Source: Actinomycetota bacterium (GTDB taxonomy: Bacteria; Actinomycetota; Acidimicrobiia; IMCC26256; PALSA-555). Taken from it: a stretch of 64,000 bases of DNA. The notes under the pieces are model-generated. The model was not told the origin of the DNA. It made no database searches and worked only from the letters and a program-made list of their open reading frames with translations. The stretch is taken from positions 5,656-69,655 of the forward strand of contig PLJD01000096.1 in NCBI GenBank assembly GCA_003140175.1, given 5' to 3'. A program made the position numbers and the translations under genes. Of the stretch, positions 1 to 8,186 are shown piece by piece; within the stretch, counting starts at the first letter, position 1; each line of letters begins with the position of its first letter.

Positions 1-500
1 GCGATGCTCGAGAAGTTGGCACTGTTGAAGATCGCGTCCTGGAGCGCGCCGGTCTTGATCTTCTCTTCCCGTGCGCGAGAAGACGTCATGGCTGACCCAG
101 CGCGAACCACAGGACATGGGACTGGGGCACGTCTTCGCCTCTCTGGTCGGGCTAAAACCGGGATCTGCAGACAATGGGGGCGCGAGGGTGGAGCGAGCCG
201 TCGATGCCGGTCGAGATGTCGTCAGCGACACGGACCTCGCTCGCGGCGACTCCGCCGATCCCTCTTCTACCAACGCCCAGCTGATCAGAGGTCCGGCACG
301 ACACTGACGGTAGGCCACGTGCCATCACGTGGGCGTTACAGGACGACCTCCAGGAGCCCAGCTGGGAGGTTCTCCCGGGGGCACACTGCCTCGCGCAGGA
401 GCACAGGCCATATGGAGGAAGCCATGGAGACACGAGTTCGCGAAATTCGCGGAGTCGCGCCGGGTATCCCCGGGACGCCGGAGCCGGTCACCCGGAGCGC
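1..500. other. Gene-poor stretch at the left edge
   Basis: No protein family was recognised in any frame. The open frames here are short, rich in Arg, Ser and Gly, and do not look like conserved protein. Because the next 330 bases hold broken pieces of a DNA-binding gene and a hydrolase, this is probably decayed or displaced sequence, or the end of something lying mostly outside the window. Confidence 0.5.
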
Positions 501-634
501 TTGACGTACACCGTCGACGAGGCCGCCCGAGATTCTCTGCTCTCGCGGTCGAAGACGTACGAACCTTGTGGGCGCAGGGCGAGATCCCCGCGGTGCCGTT
601 GGCCGGCCGCCAGCGGCTCATCGCTCGCCTGACC
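501..634 (+). pseudogene. Remnant of an excisionase-family (HTH_17-like) DNA-binding protein
   Basis: From the TTG at 501 one frame reads LTYTVDEAAR, then SRSKTYE. The +2 frame then continues with GEIPAVPLAGRQRLIAR from about 571. Together these match the layout of excisionase/helix-turn-helix 17 proteins: Y-T-V-D-E-A-A, then S-R-S-K-x-Y-E, then G-E-I-P-A-V and a basic end. A frameshift near 560-570 and a poor match between the helices show that it is broken. Proteins of this family usually sit beside integrases, so this may be a scar of a lost mobile element. It runs straight into a hydrolase fragment in the same frame. Confidence 0.5.
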
Positions 635-817
635 TGGGAAGCTCCTCGCGTCGTGTGGGGAAACGCCGATCCGTTCTTCGACGTCGCCTGGGCGTACTGG
701 CTGCGGGACACGATCCCGGGCGTCCGCGACGTCGTCGTGCTCGACGGAGCGAAGCGCTTCTTCCCCGACGAGCGGGCCGACGAGCTCGTCGGACACCTGC
801 GCACGCATTGGGCGCAC
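635..817 (+). pseudogene. C-terminal fragment of an alpha/beta hydrolase
   Basis: The frame reads VVWGNADPFFDVAWAYWLR and then VVVLDGAKRFFPDERADEL. This is the usual end of a haloalkane-dehalogenase/epoxide-hydrolase-like alpha/beta hydrolase: the WG-x-x-DPFF segment before the acid residue, then the last strand and helix. The nucleophile elbow and the cap are absent, because the upstream sequence belongs to an excisionase-like piece. The catalytic His is not evident either. Only about 55-60 codons of a family of roughly 280-300 residues remain, so it cannot be functional. The frame stays open into the following SDR gene, which has its own start at 968. Confidence 0.55.
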
Positions 818-967
818 GCCAGCGCGGCACGCAGCGGAGCGGACCGGCCCCGCGCACCAGTTGGCCCGGGTGGCCCCTTCCGCCGGCGGGCAGCGCCTGC
901 CAGACTCGTTCCCCATGTCCTCTCGAGCACCCACCGCTCCGCCCGCGATGCTCGCGGACTCCACCGC

Positions 968-1771
968 GTGAACCTCGACGGCGGGGTGGCGCTCGTGACC
1001 GGTGCCGCGTCGGGAATCGGGCGGGCGACGGCCGAGCGGCTCGCCGAAGAAGGCATGCGGGTGTGCGTCGTCGACCGAGAAGAAGACGGTGGTCGCGCGG
1101 TCGCGACGGCGCTGGGCGGCGCGTTCCACGTCGCCGACGTCGGCGACCCCGCCCAAGTCGACGCGGCGTTTGCCCACTGCGTGGCGGAGCTCGGGGGTCT
1201 CGATGTGGCGTTCTTGAACGCGGGCATTGCCATCGGCCACGGCGACATCGAATCGCTGCCCGATGACGAGTACCGCCGGATCATGCGAGTCAACGTCGAC
1301 GGCGTCGTCTTCGGTGCCCGCGCCGCGGTACGGGAGCTGATCCCCCGCGGCGGCGGGGCGATCATCGCCACCGCGTCGCTGGCCGGGCTGATCCCGTTCC
1401 CTCCCGACCCGGTCTATGACCTGACCAAGCACGCCGTGGTCGGGTTCATCCGCTCCCTGGCGCCCACGCTGGCGGCGAAGGGAATCACGGCCAACTGCGT
1501 GAACCCGGGCATGACCGACACTGGAATCTTGGGCGACGAGGTGCGGGCCGCGTTCGCCGCCGCCGCCTTCCCACTCATGGCCCCGACGCAGATCGCCGCC
1601 GCGGTCGTGCACGCGATCAGCAGCGGGGAGACCGGCCAGTGCTGGGTGTGCCAGCCGGGCCGGGAGCCCGTCGCGTACCAGTTCCGCGACGTCCCCGGAC
1701 CCCGCACCGAATCCGCCCAGGGGCGGGTGCCGCCGGGTCTGCGGGGCGAGACGGGCGATCTCTGGCGCTGA
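968..1771 (+). CDS. Short-chain dehydrogenase/reductase (SDR)
   Basis: This is a 267-residue classical SDR, a cytosolic NAD(P)-dependent oxidoreductase whose substrate cannot be told from sequence. The cofactor motif TGAASGIG is at residues 11-18, NAG at 84-86, the catalytic Ser at 137 and the Y-x-x-x-K pair at 150/154. The frame is open far upstream into a hydrolase remnant, but homology starts at the GTG at 968, which places the glycine motif at the usual distance from the N-terminus. The C-terminal tail (from about residue 225) is rich in Pro, Gly and Arg and longer than in most SDRs. It stands alone on the plus strand. Confidence 0.87.
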   Translation: MNLDGGVALVTGAASGIGRATAERLAEEGMRVCVVDREEDGGRAVATALGGAFHVADVGDPAQVDAAFAHCVAELGGLDVAFLNAGIAIGHGDIESLPDDEYRRIMRVNVDGVVFGARAAVRELIPRGGGAIIATASLAGLIPFPPDPVYDLTKHAVVGFIRSLAPTLAAKGITANCVNPGMTDTGILGDEVRAAFAAAAFPLMAPTQIAAAVVHAISSGETGQCWVCQPGREPVAYQFRDVPGPRTESAQGRVPPGLRGETGDLWR

Positions 1772-1882
1772 ACCGCCGGGCCCCGCGCCACCGGCCGGGC
1801 ACCCAAACGGATGCGCGACCGAGCCGCCCCGGTCCGTATCCTGGACACGTCCTGTCGGGTCCGGCAACCCCGGAGCGTTTCC

Positions 1883-2407
1883 GTGACGAACCCCAACACC
1901 GAAGCCAGCCCCGAGCGCGAACGCGTGCAGCCCGAGGTGCTCGACCAGGCCGGCGCCCAGCCCGGGGCGGGGGAGCCGAGCGCGGACGAGGGCGAGTCGG
2001 TCAGCCGGCCGACCAAGGTGATCCGGATCGCGTCGATGGTGCGCAACATGCTGGAAGAGGTGCGCCGCGCCCCCCTCGACGACGCGGGACGGCGGCGCCT
2101 GCGTGAGATCCACGAGCGTTCGATCGCTGAGCTCGAGGGGGTGCTCTCCCCCGAGTTACGCAAGGAGCTCACCGACGTGGTGTTGCCGTTCACGACCGAC
2201 GCGCCGACCGAATCGGAGCTGCGCCTCGCCCAGGCTCAACTCGTGGGCTGGCTCGAAGGCCTGTTCCACGGGATCCAAGCCACGCTGTTCACCCAGCAAG
2301 CCTCGGCACAACAGCAGCTCGACGAGCTGCGCCAGCGCCGCGCCCTGGAATCGGCCCAGGGCTTGGGTCAGCCCGAGGGGGGCCCCGGCCCCAGCGGGTA
2401 CCTCTAA
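1883..2407 (+). CDS. bpa: Bacterial proteasome activator Bpa/PafE (DUF2587)
   Basis: This 174-residue protein matches the ring-forming, ATP-independent proteasome activator of actinobacteria, which opens the 20S gate for unfolded or damaged substrates. The conserved helical core starts near IRIASMVRNMLEEVR and includes the segment IHERSIAELEGVLSPELR. The last residues are SGYL, which fits the C-terminal HbYX-like tail that docks into proteasome pockets. The N-terminal ~45 residues are acidic and disordered, as in the family. I chose the GTG at 1883 because GGAG lies 7 bases upstream; the open frame extends further without homology. The aroG-type gene follows after 3 bases, so the two are probably co-transcribed. 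Confidence 0.9.
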   Translation: MTNPNTEASPERERVQPEVLDQAGAQPGAGEPSADEGESVSRPTKVIRIASMVRNMLEEVRRAPLDDAGRRRLREIHERSIAELEGVLSPELRKELTDVVLPFTTDAPTESELRLAQAQLVGWLEGLFHGIQATLFTQQASAQQQLDELRQRRALESAQGLGQPEGGPGPSGYL

Positions 2408-2410
2408 GCC

Positions 2411-3772
2411 GTGTCGACGGCCGAGCTCTTCGACGACGCCTGGTCGCCCAGCGGCTGGCGGTCCCGGCCGGCGGGTCAGCAGCCCGACTGGCCTGACCCG
2501 ACCGCGCTCGAAGAGGTCGGCGCGACGCTGCGCGCGCTGCCGCCCCTCGTGTTCGCCGGCGAGGCCCGCACCCTCACCGAATCGCTCGCCGCGGCGCAGG
2601 ACGGGCGCGCGTTTCTGCTCCTGGCCGGCGACTGCGCCGAGTCGTTCCACCAGTTCTCGGCCGACGCGATCCGCGACAAGTTGCGGGTGATCCTGCAGAT
2701 GTCCGTGGTCCTGACCTACGGCAGCGGCGTACCGACCGTCAAGGTCGGGCGCATGGCGGGACAGTTCACCAAGCCCCGCTCGTCACCGACCGAGGTACGC
2801 GACGGGGTCGAGCTGCCCTCGTTCCGGGGCGACACGATCAACGACTTCGCGTTCGACGAGCTGGCCCGACGACCGGACCCGACCCGGCTCGTGCGTGCAT
2901 ACCACCAGTCGGCGGCGACGATGAACCTGCTGCGGGCCTTCGCCAAGGGCGGCTTCGCCGATCTGGCGCGCGTGCATGCGTGGAACCAGGAGTTCGTGGC
3001 AAGCAGCCCGGAGGGGCGCCGCTACGACGTGCTCGCCGCCGAGATCGAGCGCGCTTTGCGGTTCATGGAGGCCTGCGGGATCGACCTGCAAGGTGAGCTC
3101 GCCCTGCACCAGGTCGATGTGTGGACGGCGCACGAGGCACTGCTGCTCGAGTACGAGGAGGCGCTGACCCGCCGCGACAGCATCACCGGCGACTGGTACG
3201 ACTGCTCGGCGCATCTGCTCTGGGCCGGTGAGCGGACAAACGAACCACAAGGCGCCCACGTGGAGTTCCTCGCCGGGGTGCACAACCCGGTCGGGGTCAA
3301 GATCGGCCCGAGCGCGGGTCCTGACGACGTCGTGGCGCTCTGCGAACGGTTGAACCCTCAGCGGCATCCGGGCCGACTCGTGCTCTTCTCCCGCATGGGA
3401 GCCGATCGGGTCAGCGAGGCGCTCCCGCCGCTGCTGCGGGCGGTGGCGATGAGCGGTCACCCGGTGCTGTGGGCCTGCGACCCGATGCACGGCAACACCT
3501 TCGTGCACGCCAGCGGGTACAAGACCCGACGCTTCGACGACGTGCTGCGCGAGCTGCGGGGCTTCTTCGCCGCGTGCGAGGCGGCCGACGTCTCCGCCGG
3601 CGGCGTGCACGTGGAGCTCACCGGGGATGACGTCACCGAGTGCCTCGGCGGCAGCGAGGAGGTGCTCGACGAGCACCTCGAGCGGCGCTACGAGACGATA
3701 TGCGACCCCCGGCTGAACGCCCGTCAATCCCTCGACCTGGCCTTCGAGGTCGCCGCGCTGTTGCGCCGTTGA
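2411..3772 (+). CDS. aroG: Class II 3-deoxy-7-phosphoheptulonate (DAHP) synthase
   Basis: This enzyme condenses phosphoenolpyruvate and erythrose 4-phosphate in the first step of the shikimate pathway. The 453-residue length and the motifs GDCAES (residues 73-78), GRMAGQFTKPRS and WACDPMHGNT are those of the class II (plant/mycobacterial) type, with the metal-binding Cys, His and Asp/Glu residues present. The start is a GTG 3 bases after the bpa stop. A 7-bp GC-rich inverted repeat follows the stop codon. Class II enzymes in mycobacteria are feedback-controlled by aromatic amino acids and bind chorismate mutase; whether that holds here cannot be seen. Confidence 0.95.
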   Translation: MSTAELFDDAWSPSGWRSRPAGQQPDWPDPTALEEVGATLRALPPLVFAGEARTLTESLAAAQDGRAFLLLAGDCAESFHQFSADAIRDKLRVILQMSVVLTYGSGVPTVKVGRMAGQFTKPRSSPTEVRDGVELPSFRGDTINDFAFDELARRPDPTRLVRAYHQSAATMNLLRAFAKGGFADLARVHAWNQEFVASSPEGRRYDVLAAEIERALRFMEACGIDLQGELALHQVDVWTAHEALLLEYEEALTRRDSITGDWYDCSAHLLWAGERTNEPQGAHVEFLAGVHNPVGVKIGPSAGPDDVVALCERLNPQRHPGRLVLFSRMGADRVSEALPPLLRAVAMSGHPVLWACDPMHGNTFVHASGYKTRRFDDVLRELRGFFAACEAADVSAGGVHVELTGDDVTECLGGSEEVLDEHLERRYETICDPRLNARQSLDLAFEVAALLRR

Positions 3773-3773
3773 C

Positions 3774-3792
3774 CGCTCGGAGGGTCCGAGCG
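3774..3792 (+). terminator. Possible hairpin terminator after DAHP synthase
   Basis: CGCTCGG and CCGAGCG form a perfect 7-bp stem around an AGGGT loop two bases after the stop codon. There is no U-tract, so this is at best an actinobacterial-style hairpin terminator or a pause site. Confidence 0.35.
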
Positions 3793-3830
3793 CGGCGCGA
3801 GGGCCGAGCGGCGCGCCCGACAGCGCGAGC

Positions 3831-6800
3831 ATGGGGGCGATGACCGTGCCGGACAACGGTATGAACGAAGGGCTCCTCGAGGAGCTCTACGACCAGTACC
3901 GCCGCGACCCTGCGTCAGTCACCGACCGCTGGCGCGAGTACTTCGGAGCGGGCCCGGTCCCGAACGGGGCCCGACGCCTGGAGACCCCCGCCGGACTCGA
4001 GTGGGTACCGAACCCCTCGGATCCCAGGTCCCAGGCCGAGCCCGACCCAGGGATCGACGCCCCAACCCGCCCCGACCAGCCCGCGCCCACGCCCGCCCCG
4101 ACCGCCACGGTCGAAGCCCCGACCCCGATCCCAACCCCAATCCCAGCTCCGAGCGCGGCCCCGGCGGTCGAGCCCGCCCCAGACGAGGCCCAGGTGCTGC
4201 GGGGCGCGGCGGCTCGCACGGTGACGAACATGGAGGCGTCCCTCGGTGTCCCCACCGCGACGTCGGTCCGCACGGTGCCCGCGAAGCTGCTCGAGGTCAA
4301 CCGCCAGATCCTCAACAACCATCTGGGTCGTACCGGGCGGGGCAAGGTCAGCTTCACGCACTTGATCGCCTTCGCGGTCGTCCAGGCCGTGCGCGAGTAC
4401 CCCGGGATCAACGCCAGCTACGCGGCCCGCGACGACAAACCCACGGTGACCCGCCACCAGCACGTGAACCTGGGCCTGGCCGTCGACGTGACCCGCGACG
4501 ACGGGACCCGCACGTTGCTCGTCCCCAACATCAAGCACGCCGAGGAGCTCGACTTCGCCGCCTTCTGGAGCGCCTACGAGGAGCTCGTCGCCAAGGTGCG
4601 GGCCACCACGCTGTCTCCCGACGACTTCGCCGCCACGACCGGGACGATCACCAACCCCGGGATGATCGGAACCGTCCACTCCGTGCCCCGCCTCATGCCA
4701 GGTCAAGGCTTCATCGTGGGCGTCGGCGCGATCGGCTACCCGGCCGAGTACCAGGGCGCCGATCCCCAGATGATCGCCCAGCTCGGCGTCAGCCCGGTCA
4801 CGACACTCACCAACACCTACGACCACCGCATCATCGGGGGCGCCGAGAGCGGCGAGTTTCTCCGCCGGATCCACCAGCTGCTGCTGGGTGACGACGCGTT
4901 CTACGACGGGGTGTTCCGCAGCCTCGAAGTCCCCTACGAGCCGGCCCGCTGGAACCCGGACCAGAGCACGTTCGGCGAGGCCGCCGCGACCGACGAGAAG
5001 GTCGCGTCGGTCCATCAGCTCATCAACATGTACCGGGTACGCGGGCACTTGATCGCCAACCTCGACCCGCTCGGCCACTCCGAGCCGCATACGCACCCCG
5101 AGCTCGACATCGCGCATTACGGGCTCTCGATCTGGGATCTCGAGCGCCAGTTCCCAGTCGGCAGCCTCGGCGCGGGCCAGCTGCCCGAGGACCAGCTGCC
5201 CTTGCGAGACATCCTGGGGGTGCTGCGTGACGCGTACGCGCGCACGATCGGCGTCGAGTACATGCACATCCAGGAGCCCGACCAGAAGGCCTGGATCCAA
5301 GCGCGCGTTGAGAGCCCGACCGACGCGATCTCGCCTGACGACAAACGGCGCATCCTCCGGAAGCTGAACGCCGCCGAGGCGTTCGAGCGGTTCCTGGCGA
5401 CCAAGTACCTGGGCCAGAAGCGCTTCAGCCTCGAAGGCGCCGAGACCCTGATCCCGATGCTCGACGTGCTCGGCTCGGCCGCCGCCGACGCCGGCATGCA
5501 GGAGCTCGTCATGGGGATGGCGCATCGCGGCCGGTTGAACGTGCTGGCGAACGTGCTCGGCAAGTCCTACGCGCAGATCTTCCGCGAGTTCGAGGGCGAG
5601 CTCGACCCGTCGAGCACCCAGGGCTCCGGTGACGTCAAGTACCACCTCGGCCAGCTCGGCCAGCACCGTTCCCCCGCCGGCCACGAGGTGCTGCTGCGCC
5701 TGGCCGCCAACCCGAGCCACCTCGAGGCCGTCGACCCGGTGGTGGAGGGCATGGCGCGCGCCGAGGGCGACCGTTTCGGCGACCCGACCGGCGCGGTGTT
5801 GGCGGTGCTCGTGCACGGGGACGCCGCGTTCGCGGGCCAGGGTGTGGTGGCCGAGACGCTCAACCTCTCCGAGGTCGAGGGCTACGACGTGGGCGGCACG
5901 GTCCACGTCGTCGTCAACAACCAGCTGGGGTTCACGACCTCGCCCGAGTCCGGCCGCTCTGGTGTCTATGCCACCGACGTCGCCAAGATGGTCCAGGCGC
6001 CGATCTTTCACGTCAACGGCGACGACCCCGAGGCGTGTGTGCGGGTGATACGCCTGGCGTTCGAGTTCCGCCAGACGTTCCACAAGGATGTCGTCGTCGA
6101 TCTGGTGTGCTACCGCCGCTACGGCCACAACGAGGCCGACGAGCCGGCGTTCACCCAGCCCCGCATGTACGCCCTGATCGAGACCCACCCGTCGGTGCGC
6201 CAGCGGTTCACTGACCAGCTCGTCGCGCGCGGTGACCTCACCGACGACGAGTGCAGCGCGGCGGCCGCCGACTTTCGAGCCCAGCTCGACCGGGCCTTCG
6301 AAGAGACCCACGAACCGCACGACACCGGCCTCCCCGACGACTCGGCGATCCTCGATGAACCCGAACCGGAATCGGCGGCGGCGGCGGAGGCCGACACGGC
6401 GGTCGAGCCCGCCGTGCTCGAGCGGGTCGTGGGCGCGCTGACCACCTGGCCCGATTCGTTCCACGTCCATCCCAAGCTGGCCCGCATCCTGCTCACGGCG
6501 CGGGACGCCTTCGCCGCGGGACACGTCGACTGGGCGCTCGCCGAGGCGATGGCGTTCGGATCGCTGCTCTTGGAGGGCACGCCGGTGCGCGTCGCGGGCC
6601 AGGACACTCGGCGGGGCACGTTCAGTCAGCGTCACGGTGTCCTGGTCGACGCGGCGAACGAGGCCGAATATGTGCCGCTCAATCACCTCGACCCGAACCA
6701 GGCGCCGTTCCGTCTCTATGACTCGGTGCTGTCGGAGTACGCGGCGCTCGGCTTCGAGTACGGCTACTCGGTCGCCGCCCCCGAGGGCTTCACCGCATGG

Positions 6801-7556
6801 GAAGCGCAGTTCGGCGACTTCATGAACGGGGCCCAGGTGACGATCGACGAGTTCGTCGTCGCCGCCGAAGACAAGTGGGGCCAGCGGTCAGGGCTGGTGC
6901 TGCTGCTCCCCCACGGGTTCGAGGGTCAGGGCCCCGACCACTCGAGCGCTCGCCTGGAGCGGTTCCTCACCCTCTCGGCCGACAACAACCTCCGGGTCGT
7001 CTATCCCTCGACGGCGGCCCAGTACTTCCACGCTCTGCGTCGCCAGGCCCGCACTGCCCGCCGGGTTCCGCTGGTGTGCCTGACCCCGAAGCGCTATCTG
7101 CGCATGCCCCAGACCCGCTCGCCGCTCGAGGCGCTGACCCGTGACCGTTTCCATCGCGTCCTCGGCGACCGCTCACCGGACCTCGACCCGGGCGCCGTGC
7201 GGCGGGTGCTGGTGTGCTCCGGCAAGCTCGGCCACGAGCTCATGGACGCACGCGACACGGTCGGCGCGCCAGTGGCGGTGATCCGCGCCGAGCAGCTCTC
7301 TCCGTGGCCCGAGCCGGAACTCGTCAGTGCGCTTGACCGGTACCCCAACGCCACGCAGGTGTGGTGGGTGCAAGAGGAGCCGGCAAACATGGGGGCGTGG
7401 CTCTCCATCCGTGAGCAGCTGGGGCGAGCGCTCGGCGACCGGATCGCCCTCGACCACGTCGCCCGCCACACGGCGGCGAGCCCGGCCAGCGGAAGCGCGA
7501 AAGTCCACGAGCGCGAGCAAGAAGCACTGCTGAACGCTGCGCTGGGCGGACTCTGA
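3831..7556 (+). CDS. kgd: Multifunctional 2-oxoglutarate dehydrogenase/decarboxylase (E2-E1 fusion, Kgd type)
   Basis: This 1241-residue protein joins a lipoate-less succinyltransferase (E2) catalytic domain to a thiamin-diphosphate E1 domain, as in mycobacterial Kgd and corynebacterial OdhA. An E1-type N-terminal helix (LLEELYDQYRRDP) is followed by a Pro/Ala/Thr linker with PTPIP repeats (residues about 65-115). The E2 core is at about 125-370, with the active-site segment NTYDHRIIGGAESG, and E1 runs from about 385 to the end with GMAHRGRLNVL, HGDAAFAGQG and YGHNEADEP. It converts 2-oxoglutarate to succinyl-CoA with a separate lipoyl E2/E3, or to succinate semialdehyde by decarboxylation. 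A start at 3840 (MTVPDNG) is equally possible and has G-rich sequence 5 bases upstream. Confidence 0.95.
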   Translation: MGAMTVPDNGMNEGLLEELYDQYRRDPASVTDRWREYFGAGPVPNGARRLETPAGLEWVPNPSDPRSQAEPDPGIDAPTRPDQPAPTPAPTATVEAPTPIPTPIPAPSAAPAVEPAPDEAQVLRGAAARTVTNMEASLGVPTATSVRTVPAKLLEVNRQILNNHLGRTGRGKVSFTHLIAFAVVQAVREYPGINASYAARDDKPTVTRHQHVNLGLAVDVTRDDGTRTLLVPNIKHAEELDFAAFWSAYEELVAKVRATTLSPDDFAATTGTITNPGMIGTVHSVPRLMPGQGFIVGVGAIGYPAEYQGADPQMIAQLGVSPVTTLTNTYDHRIIGGAESGEFLRRIHQLLLGDDAFYDGVFRSLEVPYEPARWNPDQSTFGEAAATDEKVASVHQLINMYRVRGHLIANLDPLGHSEPHTHPELDIAHYGLSIWDLERQFPVGSLGAGQLPEDQLPLRDILGVLRDAYARTIGVEYMHIQEPDQKAWIQARVESPTDAISPDDKRRILRKLNAAEAFERFLATKYLGQKRFSLEGAETLIPMLDVLGSAAADAGMQELVMGMAHRGRLNVLANVLGKSYAQIFREFEGELDPSSTQGSGDVKYHLGQLGQHRSPAGHEVLLRLAANPSHLEAVDPVVEGMARAEGDRFGDPTGAVLAVLVHGDAAFAGQGVVAETLNLSEVEGYDVGGTVHVVVNNQLGFTTSPESGRSGVYATDVAKMVQAPIFHVNGDDPEACVRVIRLAFEFRQTFHKDVVVDLVCYRRYGHNEADEPAFTQPRMYALIETHPSVRQRFTDQLVARGDLTDDECSAAAADFRAQLDRAFEETHEPHDTGLPDDSAILDEPEPESAAAAEADTAVEPAVLERVVGALTTWPDSFHVHPKLARILLTARDAFAAGHVDWALAEAMAFGSLLLEGTPVRVAGQDTRRGTFSQRHGVLVDAANEAEYVPLNHLDPNQAPFRLYDSVLSEYAALGFEYGYSVAAPEGFTAWEAQFGDFMNGAQVTIDEFVVAAEDKWGQRSGLVLLLPHGFEGQGPDHSSARLERFLTLSADNNLRVVYPSTAAQYFHALRRQARTARRVPLVCLTPKRYLRMPQTRSPLEALTRDRFHRVLGDRSPDLDPGAVRRVLVCSGKLGHELMDARDTVGAPVAVIRAEQLSPWPEPELVSALDRYPNATQVWWVQEEPANMGAWLSIREQLGRALGDRIALDHVARHTAASPASGSAKVHEREQEALLNAALGGL

Positions 7557-7568
7557 GCGGCGAGGCGC

Positions 7569-8186
7569 TCAGGCCGGCGCGGCGTTCGCCGTCGCGGCAC
7601 CGGCGCGGACGTCCAGCGACGCCAGCACCGCGTCCACGACCGAGTCCGCGTACCCGTCGTCGAGGGGACCTCGGCTGACGAGGTACCGGTAGAAGATCGG
7701 GCCCGCGACGAGGTCAGCGACCAGCTCCGCGTCGGTGTCGGGCGACACCTCGCCGCGCCGCGCGGCCCGGGCCACGGCACCGCGGGTGCGTTCACGCCGG
7801 GCAGCGACGAAGCGGGCGTGCTCGTCAGCCAGCTCGGGTGATCGCGGCAGCGCCGCGACGAGTTGGGTGACGCAGCCGCCGGTGGGGGTGGAGGTGAGCA
7901 GGTGCACCAGGCTGCGGGCGACCGCGACGAGGTCGCCGCGCAACGTTCCGGTGTCGGGCGCGGGGAGCTCGTCGGCGGTGAGACACTCAGCGGCGCGCAT
8001 CACGAGCTCAACCTTGCCGGGGTAGCGGCGGTACACGGTCGCTTTCCCGACCCCGGCGCGGGTCGCCACGCCTTCCATCGTGAAGCCCTCGAAGCCCTCC
8101 TCGGCGAAGAGCACGAGCGCGGCGTCGACGATCGCTTGGTCGGCGGCAGGGCTGCGGGGTCGCCCCAGGCGAGGCGACGGGGTCAT
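7569..8186 (-). CDS. TetR family transcriptional regulator
   Basis: This is a 205-residue TetR-type repressor. The N-terminal helix-turn-helix is clear (ALVLFAEEGFEGFTMEGVA, then VGKATVYRRYPGK), and the rest is the ligand-binding and dimer domain. The ATG at 8186 overlaps the last bases of the MFS transporter gene upstream (ATGA), so the two form one operon. The natural reading is that it represses the transporter and is released by a transported drug or metabolite. The gene converges on kgd, with only 12 bases between the stop codons. Confidence 0.9.
   Translation of the reverse strand: MTPSPRLGRPRSPAADQAIVDAALVLFAEEGFEGFTMEGVATRAGVGKATVYRRYPGKVELVMRAAECLTADELPAPDTGTLRGDLVAVARSLVHLLTSTPTGGCVTQLVAALPRSPELADEHARFVAARRERTRGAVARAARRGEVSPDTDAELVADLVAGPIFYRYLVSRGPLDDGYADSVVDAVLASLDVRAGAATANAAPA

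Noticed and set aside
325-1371. Long minus-strand open frames opposite the SDR gene
   Set aside because: They are antisense frames produced by high GC; composition is Ser/Arg/Pro-rich with no homology, while the plus strand has clear SDR motifs.
3915-6686. 923-codon minus-strand open frame inside kgd
   Set aside because: It lies entirely opposite the E2-E1 coding region, is rich in Asp/Val/Arg repeats typical of antisense GC-rich frames, and matches no family.
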